A stretch of DNA of 64,000 nucleotides from Streptomyces sp. TLI_146 (GCF_002846415.1 NZ_PJMX01000001.1:5890001-5954000); one strand, 5' to 3'; shown: positions 8,566 through 17,082, counted from the first letter of the stretch. Notes: generated from the letters alone by a model not told the origin. Translations and numbers: made by a program.

Positions 8566-9270
8566 CTAGAGTCCGAGCAGCCACCGTCCGCCGCCGATGA
8601 GCGAGCAGATCGAGACGGCGTGGAAGAGGAAGAGCCAGAGCGCCGGTGGTACGGCCGTGAGCCGCGCCAGCTGATCGGCGTCGGAGTCGCCGCTGTTGTG
8701 CCGCCGCCGCTTGGCCTGGAGCTCGAAGGCCGGGCGTACGCCGCCGAGCAGCAGGAACCACACCACCGCGTACGCGAACGCCGACTGCACATCGGGCGAG
8801 GTCAGCCAGGACACCAGCAGGAAGGCGGCGCCGCTGAGGACCACGGTGAGCACGCCGTACGCGTTGCGGATCATCACCAGCATCGCCAGCAGCAGGGCGG
8901 TGGCAAGCCAGAGCAGCAGGGTGACGTGGTGGGCCGCGAGCAGAGCGGCACCGCCGAGGCCGAGCAGCGGGGGAGCGGTGTAGCCGGCGGCGGCGGTCAG
9001 GATCATGCCGAGGCCGGTAGGGCGGCCCCGGCTCACGGTGAGGCCGCTGGTGTCGGAGTGCAGCCGGATGCCGTCCAGGCGGCGGCCCGTGAGCAGCGCG
9101 ACCAGGCCGTGGCCGCCCTCGTGGGCGATGGTGATCGCGTTGCGCGAGACGCGCCAGACGCCGTGCGGCAGGACCACGGCGAGGGCGGCTATCCCGGTGA
9201 CGACAACCAGCCACTGGGCGGGGGCGGCCTGGGTGCCGAAGAGGTGCAGGTCGGGCATTTCGTCGGCCAT
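8566..9270 (-). CDS. M50-like membrane metalloprotease
   Basis: About 234 residues with several hydrophobic helices. The zinc motif HEGGH (in ITIAHEGGHGLVALLTG) marks it as an M50B-like intramembrane metallopeptidase, a family broadly conserved next to aroA in streptomycetes as I recall. The start is uncertain: ATG 9270 has AAGGAG 11 nt upstream, ATG 9258 is next, and ATG 9321 would overlap the divergent SRAP start. The substrate is unknown. Confidence 0.8.
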   Translation of the reverse strand: MADEMPDLHLFGTQAAPAQWLVVVTGIAALAVVLPHGVWRVSRNAITIAHEGGHGLVALLTGRRLDGIRLHSDTSGLTVSRGRPTGLGMILTAAAGYTAPPLLGLGGAALLAAHHVTLLLWLATALLLAMLVMIRNAYGVLTVVLSGAAFLLVSWLTSPDVQSAFAYAVVWFLLLGGVRPAFELQAKRRRHNSGDSDADQLARLTAVPPALWLFLFHAVSICSLIGGGRWLLGL

Positions 9271-9319
9271 TTCCGGGACGGCTCCTTCTGGTGGACTGCC
9301 GCGTGGCAGGGTGACGGTC

Positions 9320-10141
9320 ATGTGTGGGAGGTATGCAGCGAGTCGTAGGCCCGAGGATCTCGCGGAAGTCTTCGAGATAGAGAAGTGGGACCCGGATCCG
9401 CAGGAGACGCTGGCGCCCGACTGGAACGTGGCCCCGACCAAAGAGGTGTACGCGGTCCTGGAGCGTCCACTGAAAGACGCGGACGACCGCCGTCCGGTTC
9501 GCCAGCTGCGCAAGCTTCGATGGGGCCTGGTGCCGTCCTGGGCGAGCTCGCCCGACGGGGCGGCGCGGATGATCAACGCGCGGTCGGAGACGGTGCACGA
9601 GAAGCCGTCGTTCCGCCGGCCCTTCGCGGCCCGCCGGTGCATCATCCCGGCGGACGGCTACTACGAGTGGGTCACCGGGGCGGACGAGCGGGAGCTGGAG
9701 GTCGAGGGGAAGAAGAAGCGGCCGCGCAAGCAGCCGTACTTCATCTCGCCGGTGGACGGGTCGGTGTTCGCCATGGCGGGGCTGTACGAGTTCTGGCGCG
9801 ACCGGTCGCTGCCGGACGACCATCCGGGGGCGTGGTGGGCGACGTGTTCGGTGATCACGTTGGCGGCGGAGACGGGGCCGCTGGGGGTGGCTCCGGCCGA
9901 GGGGCCGTCGTCGCTTGCGGCGATCCATCCTCGGATGCCGCTGATGCTGCCGCCGTCCCGGTGGTCTTCTTGGCTGGATCCTTCTCTCACCTCGGTGGAG
10001 GAGGTGCGGGGGTTGTTGTCTGCGCCGCCGGAGGGGTTGATGCGGGCGTACGCCGTCTCGACGGCGGTCAGTAATGTGCGGAACAACGGGCCGGAGCTGG
10101 TGGAGGAGTGGGCGGCGCCGGAGGAGCCCACGCTGTTTTAG
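9320..10141 (+). CDS. SRAP-domain protein (YedK/HMCES family)
   Basis: 273 residues starting MCGRY. Cys2, exposed after Met removal, is the residue that forms a thiazolidine crosslink with abasic sites in single-stranded DNA. Other family landmarks are WNVAPT, IPADGYYEW and HPRMP. HMCES/YedK shields abasic sites at replication forks. It has an insertion rich in Lys/Arg (EVEGKKKRPRKQPY) in mid-protein. It is divergent from the M50 gene with almost no space between the starts. Confidence 0.93.
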   Translation: MCGRYAASRRPEDLAEVFEIEKWDPDPQETLAPDWNVAPTKEVYAVLERPLKDADDRRPVRQLRKLRWGLVPSWASSPDGAARMINARSETVHEKPSFRRPFAARRCIIPADGYYEWVTGADERELEVEGKKKRPRKQPYFISPVDGSVFAMAGLYEFWRDRSLPDDHPGAWWATCSVITLAAETGPLGVAPAEGPSSLAAIHPRMPLMLPPSRWSSWLDPSLTSVEEVRGLLSAPPEGLMRAYAVSTAVSNVRNNGPELVEEWAAPEEPTLF

Positions 10142-10149
10142 CCCCACCC

Positions 10150-10310
10150 CGCCCCGTTCCCTTAACCCTCCGGGGGTGGTGGGTGGCGGAGGCCCGTCTC
10201 CCGGGGGCTGCGCCCCCGGACCCCTTGTTGCGGGGCCTGCGGCCCCTGCACCCCGCTTCGTTCGTCTGCGGACCGTGGAGGGCTGGTCGCGCAGTTCCCC
10301 GCGCCCCTAA
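10150..10310 (+). repeat. Extended intergenic repeat, copy A
   Basis: This stretch ends in the repeat core (10264-10310), which begins TCTGCGGACCGT and ends CGCAGTTCCCCGCGCCCCT. It is preceded by about 115 bp nearly identical to 61334-61449, including the hairpins CCCGGGGGC-TGC-GCCCCCGG and GGGGCC-TGC-GGCCCC. It lies directly after the SRAP stop and probably forms several strong RNA hairpins, acting at least as a transcription end. Confidence 0.85.
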
Positions 10311-10335
10311 ATGCGCGATGCGGCGCAGCGGCACC

Positions 10336-10502
10336 TAAGGGGCGCGGGGAACTGGGCGAGCAACCGGCCACGGTCCGCAGCCGAAGGAGGGTTTAGGGGC
10401 GCGGGGAACTGCGCGAGCAACCGGCCACCGGCCCGCAGACGAAGACCGGGCCAATCAGGGGCGCGGGGAACTGCGCGAGCAACCGGCCACCACCCGCAGA
10501 CG
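10336..10502 (-). repeat. Three tandem inverted copies of the intergenic repeat core
   Basis: Three successive copies start at about 10338, 10394 and 10456, each opening AGGGGCGCGGGGAACTG and ending near CCGCAG. They are in the opposite orientation to copy A, so the 10142-10543 gap is one large region of foldback DNA. Spacers of 10-20 bp between copies are unrelated. No gene is evident here. Confidence 0.85.
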
Positions 10503-10543
10503 AACACCGCGCCCCACCCCCGTCCCTCCGGCACCATGGACCC

Positions 10544-11182
10544 GTGACCCCCACCCAGCTCATCCACACCCCCGCCGGAGACGCCCGCATCACCTGGCAT
10601 CGGGCCGCTCGGGCCCGGATCGTGCTCGCGGTCGGGCACGGGGCCGGGGGCGGCGTCGAAGCGCGGGATCTTCAGGCCATCGCCGCCGCCCTGCCGGCGC
10701 ACCGCGTCACCGTGGCCCTCGTCGAGCAGCCCTGGCGTGTCGCCGGGAAGAAGGTGGCGCCCGCGCCGAAGACGCTCGACGTGGGGTGGCGGGGCGTGTG
10801 GCCCGCCCTGGCCGAGGCGGGGCTGCCCGTCGTCGCGGGCGGGCGCTCCGCCGGGGCCCGCGTCGCCTGCCGCACCGCCGCCGAGCTCGGCGCGCACGGC
10901 GTCCTCGCGCTGAGCTTCCCGCTGCACCCGCCCGGCCGCCCCGAGAAGTCCCGTGCCGACGAGCTGCTCGGCGCGGGCGTGCCCACCCTCGTCGTACAGG
11001 GCGGAAACGATCCCTTCGGGCGGCCCGAGGAGTTTCCGGACGGTAATGACGGTAATTACGCGCTCATCGAAGTGCCCTTCGGGGACCACGGGTTCGCCGT
11101 TCCAAAGCGGGCCTCGCTGGGGCAGGAGGACGCCCTCGGGATCATCACCGAGGGGGTCGAGCAGTGGGTTGCCGGGCTCTAG
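10544..11182 (+). CDS. Alpha/beta-hydrolase (KANL3/Tex30-like)
   Basis: 212 residues. VGHGAGGGVE forms the oxyanion region, AGGRSAGARVA is the nucleophile elbow (G-R-S-A-G), and VVQGGNDPFG plus PFGDHGF supply the Asp and His of a triad. It resembles the dienelactone-hydrolase/Tex30 group of predicted hydrolases. GTG at 10544 is the start; no close upstream alternative exists because repeats precede it. The stop overlaps the -35 of the SigR promoter by one base. The substrate is unknown. Confidence 0.8.
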   Translation: MTPTQLIHTPAGDARITWHRAARARIVLAVGHGAGGGVEARDLQAIAAALPAHRVTVALVEQPWRVAGKKVAPAPKTLDVGWRGVWPALAEAGLPVVAGGRSAGARVACRTAAELGAHGVLALSFPLHPPGRPEKSRADELLGAGVPTLVVQGGNDPFGRPEEFPDGNDGNYALIEVPFGDHGFAVPKRASLGQEDALGIITEGVEQWVAGL

Positions 11183-11208
11183 GGAATGCCGCGTACCGGG
11201 CCACTGTT
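11182..11208 (+). promoter_or_regulatory. SigR-dependent promoter of sigR-rsrA (sigRp2)
   Basis: GGGAAT (11182-11187), 18 bp, then GTT (11206-11208) matches the SigR consensus GGAAT-N18-GTT exactly. It lies 55 bp before the upstream ATG of sigR, giving the positive feedback loop known for this locus. Confidence 0.85.
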
Positions 11209-11263
11209 GTGACGGACGTAAACATCCGCAGGCCTGGTATTTCGTGGAGAGGGAGTCCGTCGC

Positions 11264-12073
11264 ATGGGTTCGACCATCTGCCCCAGCCGCTCGCGCGCCG
11301 CTGACCTGGAGTGGACGGTGCTGTCGGCGGCCAAGACCGCTCCTATTCGAGCGGCGGGCGGACCGGATCGTCGTCTATCCTCCGATTCGAGCGGGTCCAG
11401 CTTCGGACTCGCAACAGCGTTCGAGGAGGTGGGTCCGGTCACAGGGACCGACGACGGCCACGTGGAAGAGTCGACCGCCGAGCGGAACGCGCGCTTCGAG
11501 CGGGATGCCCTCGGCTACCTCGACCAGATGTACTCGGCCGCGCTGCGCATGACGCGCAACCCGGCCGATGCCGAGGACCTGGTGCAGGAGACCTACGCGA
11601 AGGCGTACGGATCCTTCCACCAGTTCCGGGAGGGGACGAACCTCAAGGCTTGGCTCTACCGGATTCTCACCAACACCTTCATCAACTCGTACCGGAAGAA
11701 GCAGCGCGAACCCCAGCGCAGCGCCGCCGAGGAGATCGAGGACTGGCAGCTCGCGCGCGCGGAGTCGCACATGTCGACCGGACTGCGGTCGGCCGAGTCG
11801 CAGGCGCTGGACCACCTGCCCGACTCCGACGTGAAGGAAGCGCTCCAGGCGATCCCCGAGGAGTTCCGTATCGCCGTGTATCTGGCGGACGTAGAGGGCT
11901 TTGCGTACAAGGAGATCGCGGACATCATGGGTACACCCATCGGTACGGTGATGTCCCGGCTGCACCGGGGCCGCCGCCAACTGCGCGGAATGCTGGAGGA
12001 CTACGCCCGTGACCGCGGGCTCGTCCCGGCCGGCGCCGGCGAGTCGGACGAAGCGAAAGGCTCGGGCTCATGA
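11264..12073 (+). CDS. sigR: ECF sigma factor SigR, with alternative long form SigR'
   Basis: ECF sigma factor of the thiol-oxidative (disulfide) stress response. Region 2 (DALGYLDQMYSAALRMTRNPADAEDLVQ in part, with DAEDLVQETY) and region 4 (YKEIADIMGTPIGTVMSRLHRGR in part) are intact. Two in-frame starts fit published SigR biology: ATG 11264 with GGAGAGGGAG gives the 269-residue SigR', and GTG 11429, codon 56, preceded by GAGGAG, gives the stable 214-residue SigR. The extension is exactly 55 residues, as in S. coelicolor. The stop overlaps rsrA by ATGA, implying coupled synthesis with its anti-sigma factor. Confidence 0.95.
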   Translation: MGSTICPSRSRAADLEWTVLSAAKTAPIRAAGGPDRRLSSDSSGSSFGLATAFEEVGPVTGTDDGHVEESTAERNARFERDALGYLDQMYSAALRMTRNPADAEDLVQETYAKAYGSFHQFREGTNLKAWLYRILTNTFINSYRKKQREPQRSAAEEIEDWQLARAESHMSTGLRSAESQALDHLPDSDVKEALQAIPEEFRIAVYLADVEGFAYKEIADIMGTPIGTVMSRLHRGRRQLRGMLEDYARDRGLVPAGAGESDEAKGSGS

Positions 12074-12363
12074 GCTGCGGAGAGCCGCACGAGACGGACT
12101 GCTCTGAGGTCCTGGACCATCTCTACGAGTTCCTCGACCACGAGATGCCCGACAGCGACTGCAACAAGTTCGAAGTGCATTTTGAGGAATGCTCGCCGTG
12201 CTTGGAGAAGTACGGGCTCGAGCAGGCCGTGAAGAAGCTGGTCAAGCGGTGCTGCGGGTCGGACGACGTACCCGCCGACCTCCGCTCCAAGGTCATGGGC
12301 CGCATCGACCTGATCCGCTCCGGACAGGCCGTGCCCGACCAGGACATCGTCGCCGAGGGCTGA
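12070..12363 (+). CDS. rsrA: Redox-sensing zinc anti-sigma factor RsrA
   Basis: 97 residues of the ZAS family. All seven cysteines of the S. coelicolor protein are present (C3, C11, C31, C41, C44, C61, C62). The zinc motif is H37-x3-C41-x2-C44, with C11 as further ligand and redox switch. Reduced RsrA holds SigR; disulfide formation releases zinc and the sigma factor. It overlaps sigR by 4 nt and ends before a UUCG-loop terminator. Confidence 0.97.
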   Translation: MSCGEPHETDCSEVLDHLYEFLDHEMPDSDCNKFEVHFEECSPCLEKYGLEQAVKKLVKRCCGSDDVPADLRSKVMGRIDLIRSGQAVPDQDIVAEG

Positions 12364-12387
12364 GCCGCCGGCGGAGCAGTTCCACGG

Positions 12388-12419
12388 AAGGGTCGCGACT
12401 TCGGTCGCGGCCCTTTTTC
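12388..12419 (+). terminator. Terminator of sigR-rsrA
   Basis: A 12-bp stem (AAGGGTCGCGAC with partner, one G:T pair) closes on a TTCG tetraloop and runs into a T tract, 24 nt after the rsrA stop. Confidence 0.9.
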
Positions 12420-12533
12420 CGTCACTCGAAGGTGCTAATCCGGTGGCACCTAAACGGTTCAATCCGACAATGCGCCTACTCGCCGTCCCGCGCGGGCCTA
12501 TCCTCCCGATCCGGAGCAGGAGGGAGGCGTGCC

Positions 12534-13910
12534 ATGGACGGACCGAGGAGGCGGAGCCTGCCCTGGGGGGCGCGCGCCGTGCTGGCAGGCGCCGTCGTGG
12601 CCGCCGGGGCGTGCGCGTTACCCGTGGCGCGCGCAAGCGTCCCCTGGGGCGCGTTCGGGCTGCTCGCCGGTCTGTACGCGCTCTGCGAATGGCCCGCGCG
12701 CTGCCCCTTTCTCGTCGGCCGGGTCACCGTCCCGACCGGCTCCGGCTCCTTCTTCCCCGTCCTGCTCGCCGCCGCGTTCCTGCTGCCGCCCGCCGCCGCC
12801 GCGCTGGCCGCCGTCCCGGGGGCGCTCCTCGGCCCGGTCGAGCAGCCGCCCCGGTCCATACGCCGCCTGTGGCGCGCCGCCCAGCTGACGCTCGCCGTGG
12901 GCGCCGCCGCCGAGGTGCACCAGCGGCTCGGCGGGCGCTCCGCCCTCGGGGGCCCGGCCCTCGCCCCCGACTTCCCGTACGTCCTGCTGCCCGCCGGGGC
13001 CGCCGCGCTGGTCTTCTGCGCGGTCCTGGCCACCCTCGACGGGCTGATCCTGTGGACCGCCGAGCGGCTGCCCGCCCGGACCGCCTGGCGCGGGCTGTTC
13101 CTGCGCTCGCTGGCCCCGTACTGCGTCCACGGGCTCGCCGGGCTGATGATGGCCGTGCTCTGGCGCAGCCCGTACGGCCCGCCCGCCGCCCTCCTGGTGC
13201 TGCTGCCGATGTACATCTCGTGCTGGGTCTTCGCCCAGTACCACCGCGAGCACGCCGCCCACCAGGCCACCATCCGGGCCCTGGTGCAGGCCGTCGACAT
13301 CAAGGACACCTACACGCGCGGCCACAGCGAGCGCGTCGGCCTCGCCTCCGTGCTGATCGCCCGGGAACTCGGCATGGACGAGAGCCGGTTGGAGGTGCTG
13401 CGGTTCGCCGGGATCCTGCACGACGTGGGCAAGCTGGGGGTGCCGACCCGGCTGCTGCGCAAGGACGGGCCGCTCACCCCGCAGGAGCGCGCGGTGATCG
13501 AGCTGCACCCCGAGTACGGCCACGAGATGGTGCGCGGCATCGGCTTCCTCGGCGAGGCGCGCGCCGCGATCCTGCACCACCACGAACGGCTCGACGGCAG
13601 CGGCTATCCGTACGGCCTGGCGGGCCCCCAGATCCCCGAGTTCGCCCGGGTGGTCGCCGTCGCCGACGCGTTCGACGCGATGACCTCGACCCGCTCCTAC
13701 CGCCGCGCCCGGCCCGTCGGGGCGGCGCTCCAGGAGCTGGAGCGGTGCGCCGGGCGCCAGTTCGACCCGGCGATGGTGCGGGCGCTGGTGCGCGCGCTCG
13801 ACCGGCACGGCTGGCACCCGGCGGTGACGGCGGACGAGCCGGACCGGGGCGCCGCCACCGGCAGCGGAAACGTCCCGGCCTGCGACGCCGCCCCGGCCGG
13901 GCACGCATGA
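12534..13910 (+). CDS. Membrane HD-GYP phosphodiesterase
   Basis: 458 residues. The N-terminal half (to about residue 235) carries six or so hydrophobic segments. The C-terminal half is a full HD-GYP domain: H296-D297 in GILHDVGK, HPEYGHEM at about 325-332, HHHERLDGSGYP at 348-359, and ADAFDAMTSTRSYR. This predicts hydrolysis of a cyclic dinucleotide, most likely c-di-GMP, by a membrane-anchored enzyme. GGAGGGAGG precedes the ATG. It overlaps the next gene by ATGA; the two were probably duplicated from one ancestor. Confidence 0.9.
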   Translation: MDGPRRRSLPWGARAVLAGAVVAAGACALPVARASVPWGAFGLLAGLYALCEWPARCPFLVGRVTVPTGSGSFFPVLLAAAFLLPPAAAALAAVPGALLGPVEQPPRSIRRLWRAAQLTLAVGAAAEVHQRLGGRSALGGPALAPDFPYVLLPAGAAALVFCAVLATLDGLILWTAERLPARTAWRGLFLRSLAPYCVHGLAGLMMAVLWRSPYGPPAALLVLLPMYISCWVFAQYHREHAAHQATIRALVQAVDIKDTYTRGHSERVGLASVLIARELGMDESRLEVLRFAGILHDVGKLGVPTRLLRKDGPLTPQERAVIELHPEYGHEMVRGIGFLGEARAAILHHHERLDGSGYPYGLAGPQIPEFARVVAVADAFDAMTSTRSYRRARPVGAALQELERCAGRQFDPAMVRALVRALDRHGWHPAVTADEPDRGAATGSGNVPACDAAPAGHA

Positions 13911-15175
13911 GACGGGCCGCGCCGCGCCCGCTGCCGCTCACCGTCGCCGGGGTGTACGGGGCCGCCGCCGCGCTCACCGCCTGGGCGCTTGCCCGGACCC
14001 TCTGGTACGGGGTCGACGAGCCCGGGGTCGCCCTCGCCTTCGGGGCCCTCGTCGCGGTCGGGGAGCTGGCGCGCCGGGGCTCCCCGGGCGAGGAGCGCGA
14101 ATCCGCGCCGCTCGGCTCGGCGGGCGCCCTCGCGTACGCCCTGCTGGGCCAGAACGCCGGGCACGCCACCCACCACGGCGTCCTCCAGGCCGTCGCCGTC
14201 GTCCTCGCCGCCGCCCTGGTCGGCGCCGTCCCGCACGTGGCGCTCGGCCGGGGCCCGACCCTGGACCAGGTGGCCCGGCGGGTGCTCACCGTCGCCTTCG
14301 CCGCCGCCTGCTTCCAGCCGCTCTACAACTCCGGCACCCTGGAGCGCTGGGTCGGGCACGGCCCGTACTACGCGCTCTTCCTGCTCCTGGTGCTGGTGCT
14401 CACCGCGCTGTGCGACGCGGTCGTCGCCGCCGCGCTGGTGCGGGCCCGCACCTCCTTCCCGTACGGCCCGCTGCTCCGCGACGAGCTGCGCGCGCTGGCC
14501 GGCGTCGGCTCGGCGGTCTGCGCCACCGGGGCCGTCATCGCGCTCGCGGTGGCCGTCGCGGGGCTGTGGGCGCTGCCGCTGTTCTGCGTGCCGCTGCTCC
14601 TCACCCAGCTGGCCTTCCGGCGGTACGCGGCGGCGCGCACCACCTACCGGCAGACCATCACCTCGCTCGCCCGGGCCACCGAGATCGCCGGGTACACCCA
14701 GCCGGGCCACGCCCGCCGGGTCGCCGTGCTCAGCCGGGCCGTGGGGCGCGAGCTGGGGCTCTCCGAGTCCGAGCTGACCGTCCTGGAGTACGCGGCCCTG
14801 ATGCACGACATCGGGCAGCTCTCGCTCATCGACCCGGTGCCCGCCGGGGCCACCGCGCCGCTGCCCGCCGCCGAGCAGCGCCGGATAGCCCTGCTCGGCG
14901 GGGCCGTGGTGCGCCAGACCGGGGGGAGCGCCGAGGTCGCGGTGATCGTGGAGCGGCAGGCCGACCCGTACCGCGAGCAGCCGCTGCCCGCCCGGATCGT
15001 GCGCGCGGTCAACGCCTACGACGATCTGGCGGGCTCCCCGGGCGGCCCGGGGAGCTCGCTGAGCGCCCTGGAGCAGCTGCGGCTCGGCACCGGCCGGGAC
15101 TACCAGCCCGAGGTCGTCGAATCACTCGCACGCGTCCTGGCCAGGGGCTGTCTGACCCTGGTGGCACCTGGGTAA
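13907..15175 (+). CDS. Degenerate HD-domain membrane protein (HD-GYP paralogue)
   Basis: 422 residues with the same layout as its upstream partner: multiple N-terminal membrane helices, then an HD fold. An HD pair survives in ALMHDIGQL (about residues 300-301), but the HPE, HHHER and GYP segments have decayed (the GYP region reads VERQADPYREQP). It probably lacks HD-GYP catalysis and may be a regulatory or ligand-binding partner of the active protein encoded just upstream. The 4-nt overlap supports translational coupling and possibly a heteromer. Confidence 0.75.
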   Translation: MRRAAPRPLPLTVAGVYGAAAALTAWALARTLWYGVDEPGVALAFGALVAVGELARRGSPGEERESAPLGSAGALAYALLGQNAGHATHHGVLQAVAVVLAAALVGAVPHVALGRGPTLDQVARRVLTVAFAAACFQPLYNSGTLERWVGHGPYYALFLLLVLVLTALCDAVVAAALVRARTSFPYGPLLRDELRALAGVGSAVCATGAVIALAVAVAGLWALPLFCVPLLLTQLAFRRYAAARTTYRQTITSLARATEIAGYTQPGHARRVAVLSRAVGRELGLSESELTVLEYAALMHDIGQLSLIDPVPAGATAPLPAAEQRRIALLGGAVVRQTGGSAEVAVIVERQADPYREQPLPARIVRAVNAYDDLAGSPGGPGSSLSALEQLRLGTGRDYQPEVVESLARVLARGCLTLVAPG

Positions 15176-15289
15176 CCCAGGAGTAATGAGCGGCCTTCCG
15201 GCCGGGCATGGTTGGATGCGAAAGAACCCAGAAAACTGGGAGACCGAAAGACCGGCCCGGAGGCAGGCCGGTCTGGGCAGGCGGGAATC

Positions 15290-16279
15290 GTGAGGATCTT
15301 CGGCAAGGGACGGCACCGGCCCTCCGCCTCGTGGCGGCAGGCCACGGACCGTGCGTTCACGCTGATCGGCGACGGCAGGTACGAGGACGCCGGCGCGCTG
15401 CTGACGCGCGCCGCGGACCTGGAACCGTGGCTCTCCGAGTCCTGGTTCAACCTGGCGCTGCTCCACAAGTTCCGGCACGACTGGGAACAGGCGCGGGCCG
15501 CGGGCCTGCGCGCCGTCGCGCTGCTCGACAAGGAGACCGGGGCCCCCGACTGGTGGAACGTGGGGATCGCCGCCACCGCGCTCCAGGACTGGCCGCTGGC
15601 CCGCCGCGCCTGGCAGGCGTACGGCCTCAAGGTGCGCGGCTACCAGGAGACCGCCACCGGCACCGGTGAGCCGTCCGGGATGGAGCTGGGCAGCGCGGCC
15701 GTGCGGCTCTCGCCCGAGGGCGAGGCCGAGGTGGTGTGGGGCCGCAGGCTCGACCCGGCGCGGATCGAGGTCCTGTCGATCCCGCTGCCGTCCTCCGGGC
15801 GGCGCTGGGGCGAGGTGGTCCTGCACGACGGGGTGCCGCACGGTGAGCGGACGGTCGCGGCCGGGCCCTCCTTCCCGGTCTTCGACGAGATCGAGCTGTG
15901 GGCGCCCTCGCCGGTGCCCACCTGGGTGGTGCTCCTGGAGGCCGCCACCGAGGCCGACCGGGACGCGCTCGAGCGGCTCGCGGCCGACGCGGGCTTCGCC
16001 GCCGAGGACTGGTCCTCGTCGGTGCGGCTGCTGTGCCGGTCCTGCTCGGAGTCGCGGATGCCCAGCGACGAGGGCGACGGCGAGCACCTGGACCCGCACG
16101 ACCACAGCGAGCCGGGCCATCCGGGCCCGCTGGGCCACCGCACCGCCGGCGACCTGTGGGTGCCCGAGCGCGAGTGCGGGATCGCGGCGCCGCCCGGCCT
16201 GGTGCGCGGCCTGCTCGACGGCTGGGTCGCGGACAGCCCCGACAGCCGCGAGTGGCGGGATCTAGAGGAAGTCTGCTGA
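15290..16279 (+). CDS. TPR-containing protein, conserved in Streptomyces
   Basis: 329 residues from GTG 15290 (VRIFGKGRHRPSASW). Residues about 20-110 form TPR-like helices (AFTLIGDGRYEDAGALLTRA; WFNLALLHKFRHDWEQA). The C-terminal two thirds has no family I recognise but contains CRSCSES followed by a His/Asp-rich stretch (DGEHLDPHDHSEPGHPG), a candidate metal site. An earlier in-frame ATG at 15212 would add a poorly conserved leader. Confidence 0.75.
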   Translation: MRIFGKGRHRPSASWRQATDRAFTLIGDGRYEDAGALLTRAADLEPWLSESWFNLALLHKFRHDWEQARAAGLRAVALLDKETGAPDWWNVGIAATALQDWPLARRAWQAYGLKVRGYQETATGTGEPSGMELGSAAVRLSPEGEAEVVWGRRLDPARIEVLSIPLPSSGRRWGEVVLHDGVPHGERTVAAGPSFPVFDEIELWAPSPVPTWVVLLEAATEADRDALERLAADAGFAAEDWSSSVRLLCRSCSESRMPSDEGDGEHLDPHDHSEPGHPGPLGHRTAGDLWVPERECGIAAPPGLVRGLLDGWVADSPDSREWRDLEEVC

Positions 16280-16337
16280 CCGTGCCCGTAGGCTGTACGG
16301 GTTCGGAATCGGGTTTTCAGGAAGGCGTACGGCGGAC

Positions 16338-16970
16338 ATGTCGCAGCAGGAGACGGACCAGCAGGTCGAGAACGACGGGTTCGTCGTCGACACGGAGGAC
16401 TGCGAGGAGCGCGAGCAGGCGTACCGCGCGCGGGGCACGTCCCGGCCGATCACGGTCGTCGGCAACCCGGTGCTGCACAAGGAGTGCAAGGACGTCACCG
16501 AGTTCGACGACAAGCTGGCCGCGCTGATCGACGACATGTTCGCCAGCCAGCGCACCGCCGAGGGCGTGGGCCTGGCCGCCAACCAGATCGGCGTCGACCT
16601 CAAGGTCTTCGTCTACGACTGCATGGACGACGAGGGCGTGCGCCACGTCGGCGTTGTGTGCAACCCGGTCCTCCAGGAGCTGCCGGCCGACCGCCGCGTC
16701 CTGGACGAGTCCAACGAGGGCTGCCTGTCCGTCCCGACGGCCTACGCCGAGCTGGCCCGCCCCGACTACGCCGAGGTCAGCGGCCAGGACGCCGAGGGCA
16801 ACCCGATCAAGGTCCGCGGCACCGGCTACTTCGCGCGCTGCCTCCAGCACGAGACGGACCACCTGTACGGGTACCTGTACATCGACCGGCTCTCCAAGCG
16901 GGACCGCAAGGACGCGCTGAAGCAGATGGCGGAGGGCACGCCGCGGTACGAGGTGGTCCCGAACGCCTAG
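16338..16970 (+). CDS. def: Peptide deformylase
   Basis: 210 residues. All three signatures are present: GVGLAANQIG (76-85), EGCLSVP (127-133, metal ligand C129) and QHETDHLYG (170-178, ligands H171 and H175, catalytic E172). It removes the formyl group from nascent proteins. The first 35 residues form an acidic, probably flexible extension compared with the E. coli enzyme, common in actinobacterial paralogues. It converges on nrdB. Confidence 0.96.
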   Translation: MSQQETDQQVENDGFVVDTEDCEEREQAYRARGTSRPITVVGNPVLHKECKDVTEFDDKLAALIDDMFASQRTAEGVGLAANQIGVDLKVFVYDCMDDEGVRHVGVVCNPVLQELPADRRVLDESNEGCLSVPTAYAELARPDYAEVSGQDAEGNPIKVRGTGYFARCLQHETDHLYGYLYIDRLSKRDRKDALKQMAEGTPRYEVVPNA

Positions 16971-16989
16971 TCGCGCGTACGCACGCGAG

Positions 16990-17022
16990 GGGCCCCGCAC
17001 CTAAATGGTGCGGGGCCCTTTT
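16990..17022 (+). terminator. Terminator after def
   Basis: A perfect 12-bp stem (GGGCCCCGCACC with partner) and 5-nt loop TAAAT are followed by TTTT, 19 nt after the def stop. Confidence 0.92.
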
Positions 17023-17032
17023 GTGCGCTTTT

Positions 17033-17080
17033 GTCTGCGGACCGTGCGTGGCTGGTCGCGCAGTTCCCCGCGCCCCTAAA
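17033..17080 (+). repeat. Intergenic repeat core between def and nrdB
   Basis: A single full copy from TCTGCGGACCGT to CGCGCCCCTAA, wedged between the def terminator and the nrdB stop codon, which begins 3 bp later. Confidence 0.85.
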
Positions 17081-17082
17081 AG

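Noticed and set aside
5795..8569. A 924-codon open frame on the plus strand opposite SMR, rsgA and aroA
   Set aside because: It is antisense to three well-supported genes, is rich in Arg/Gly/Ala/Asp as expected of shadow frames at this GC, and shows no domain.
8540..10147. Long in-frame upstream extension of aroA
   Set aside because: It crosses the M50 and SRAP genes, has no EPSP-synthase similarity, and ATG 8539 gives the normal family length.
10264..10502. Repeat cluster considered as a CRISPR array
   Set aside because: Copies vary in orientation, spacers are 10-20 bp and unequal, there are no cas genes, and the same unit is dispersed elsewhere.
12443..15175. A 910-residue fusion reading across both HD genes
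   Set aside because: The first 480 residues are the wrong frame of the HD-GYP gene; only the part after 13907 is real.
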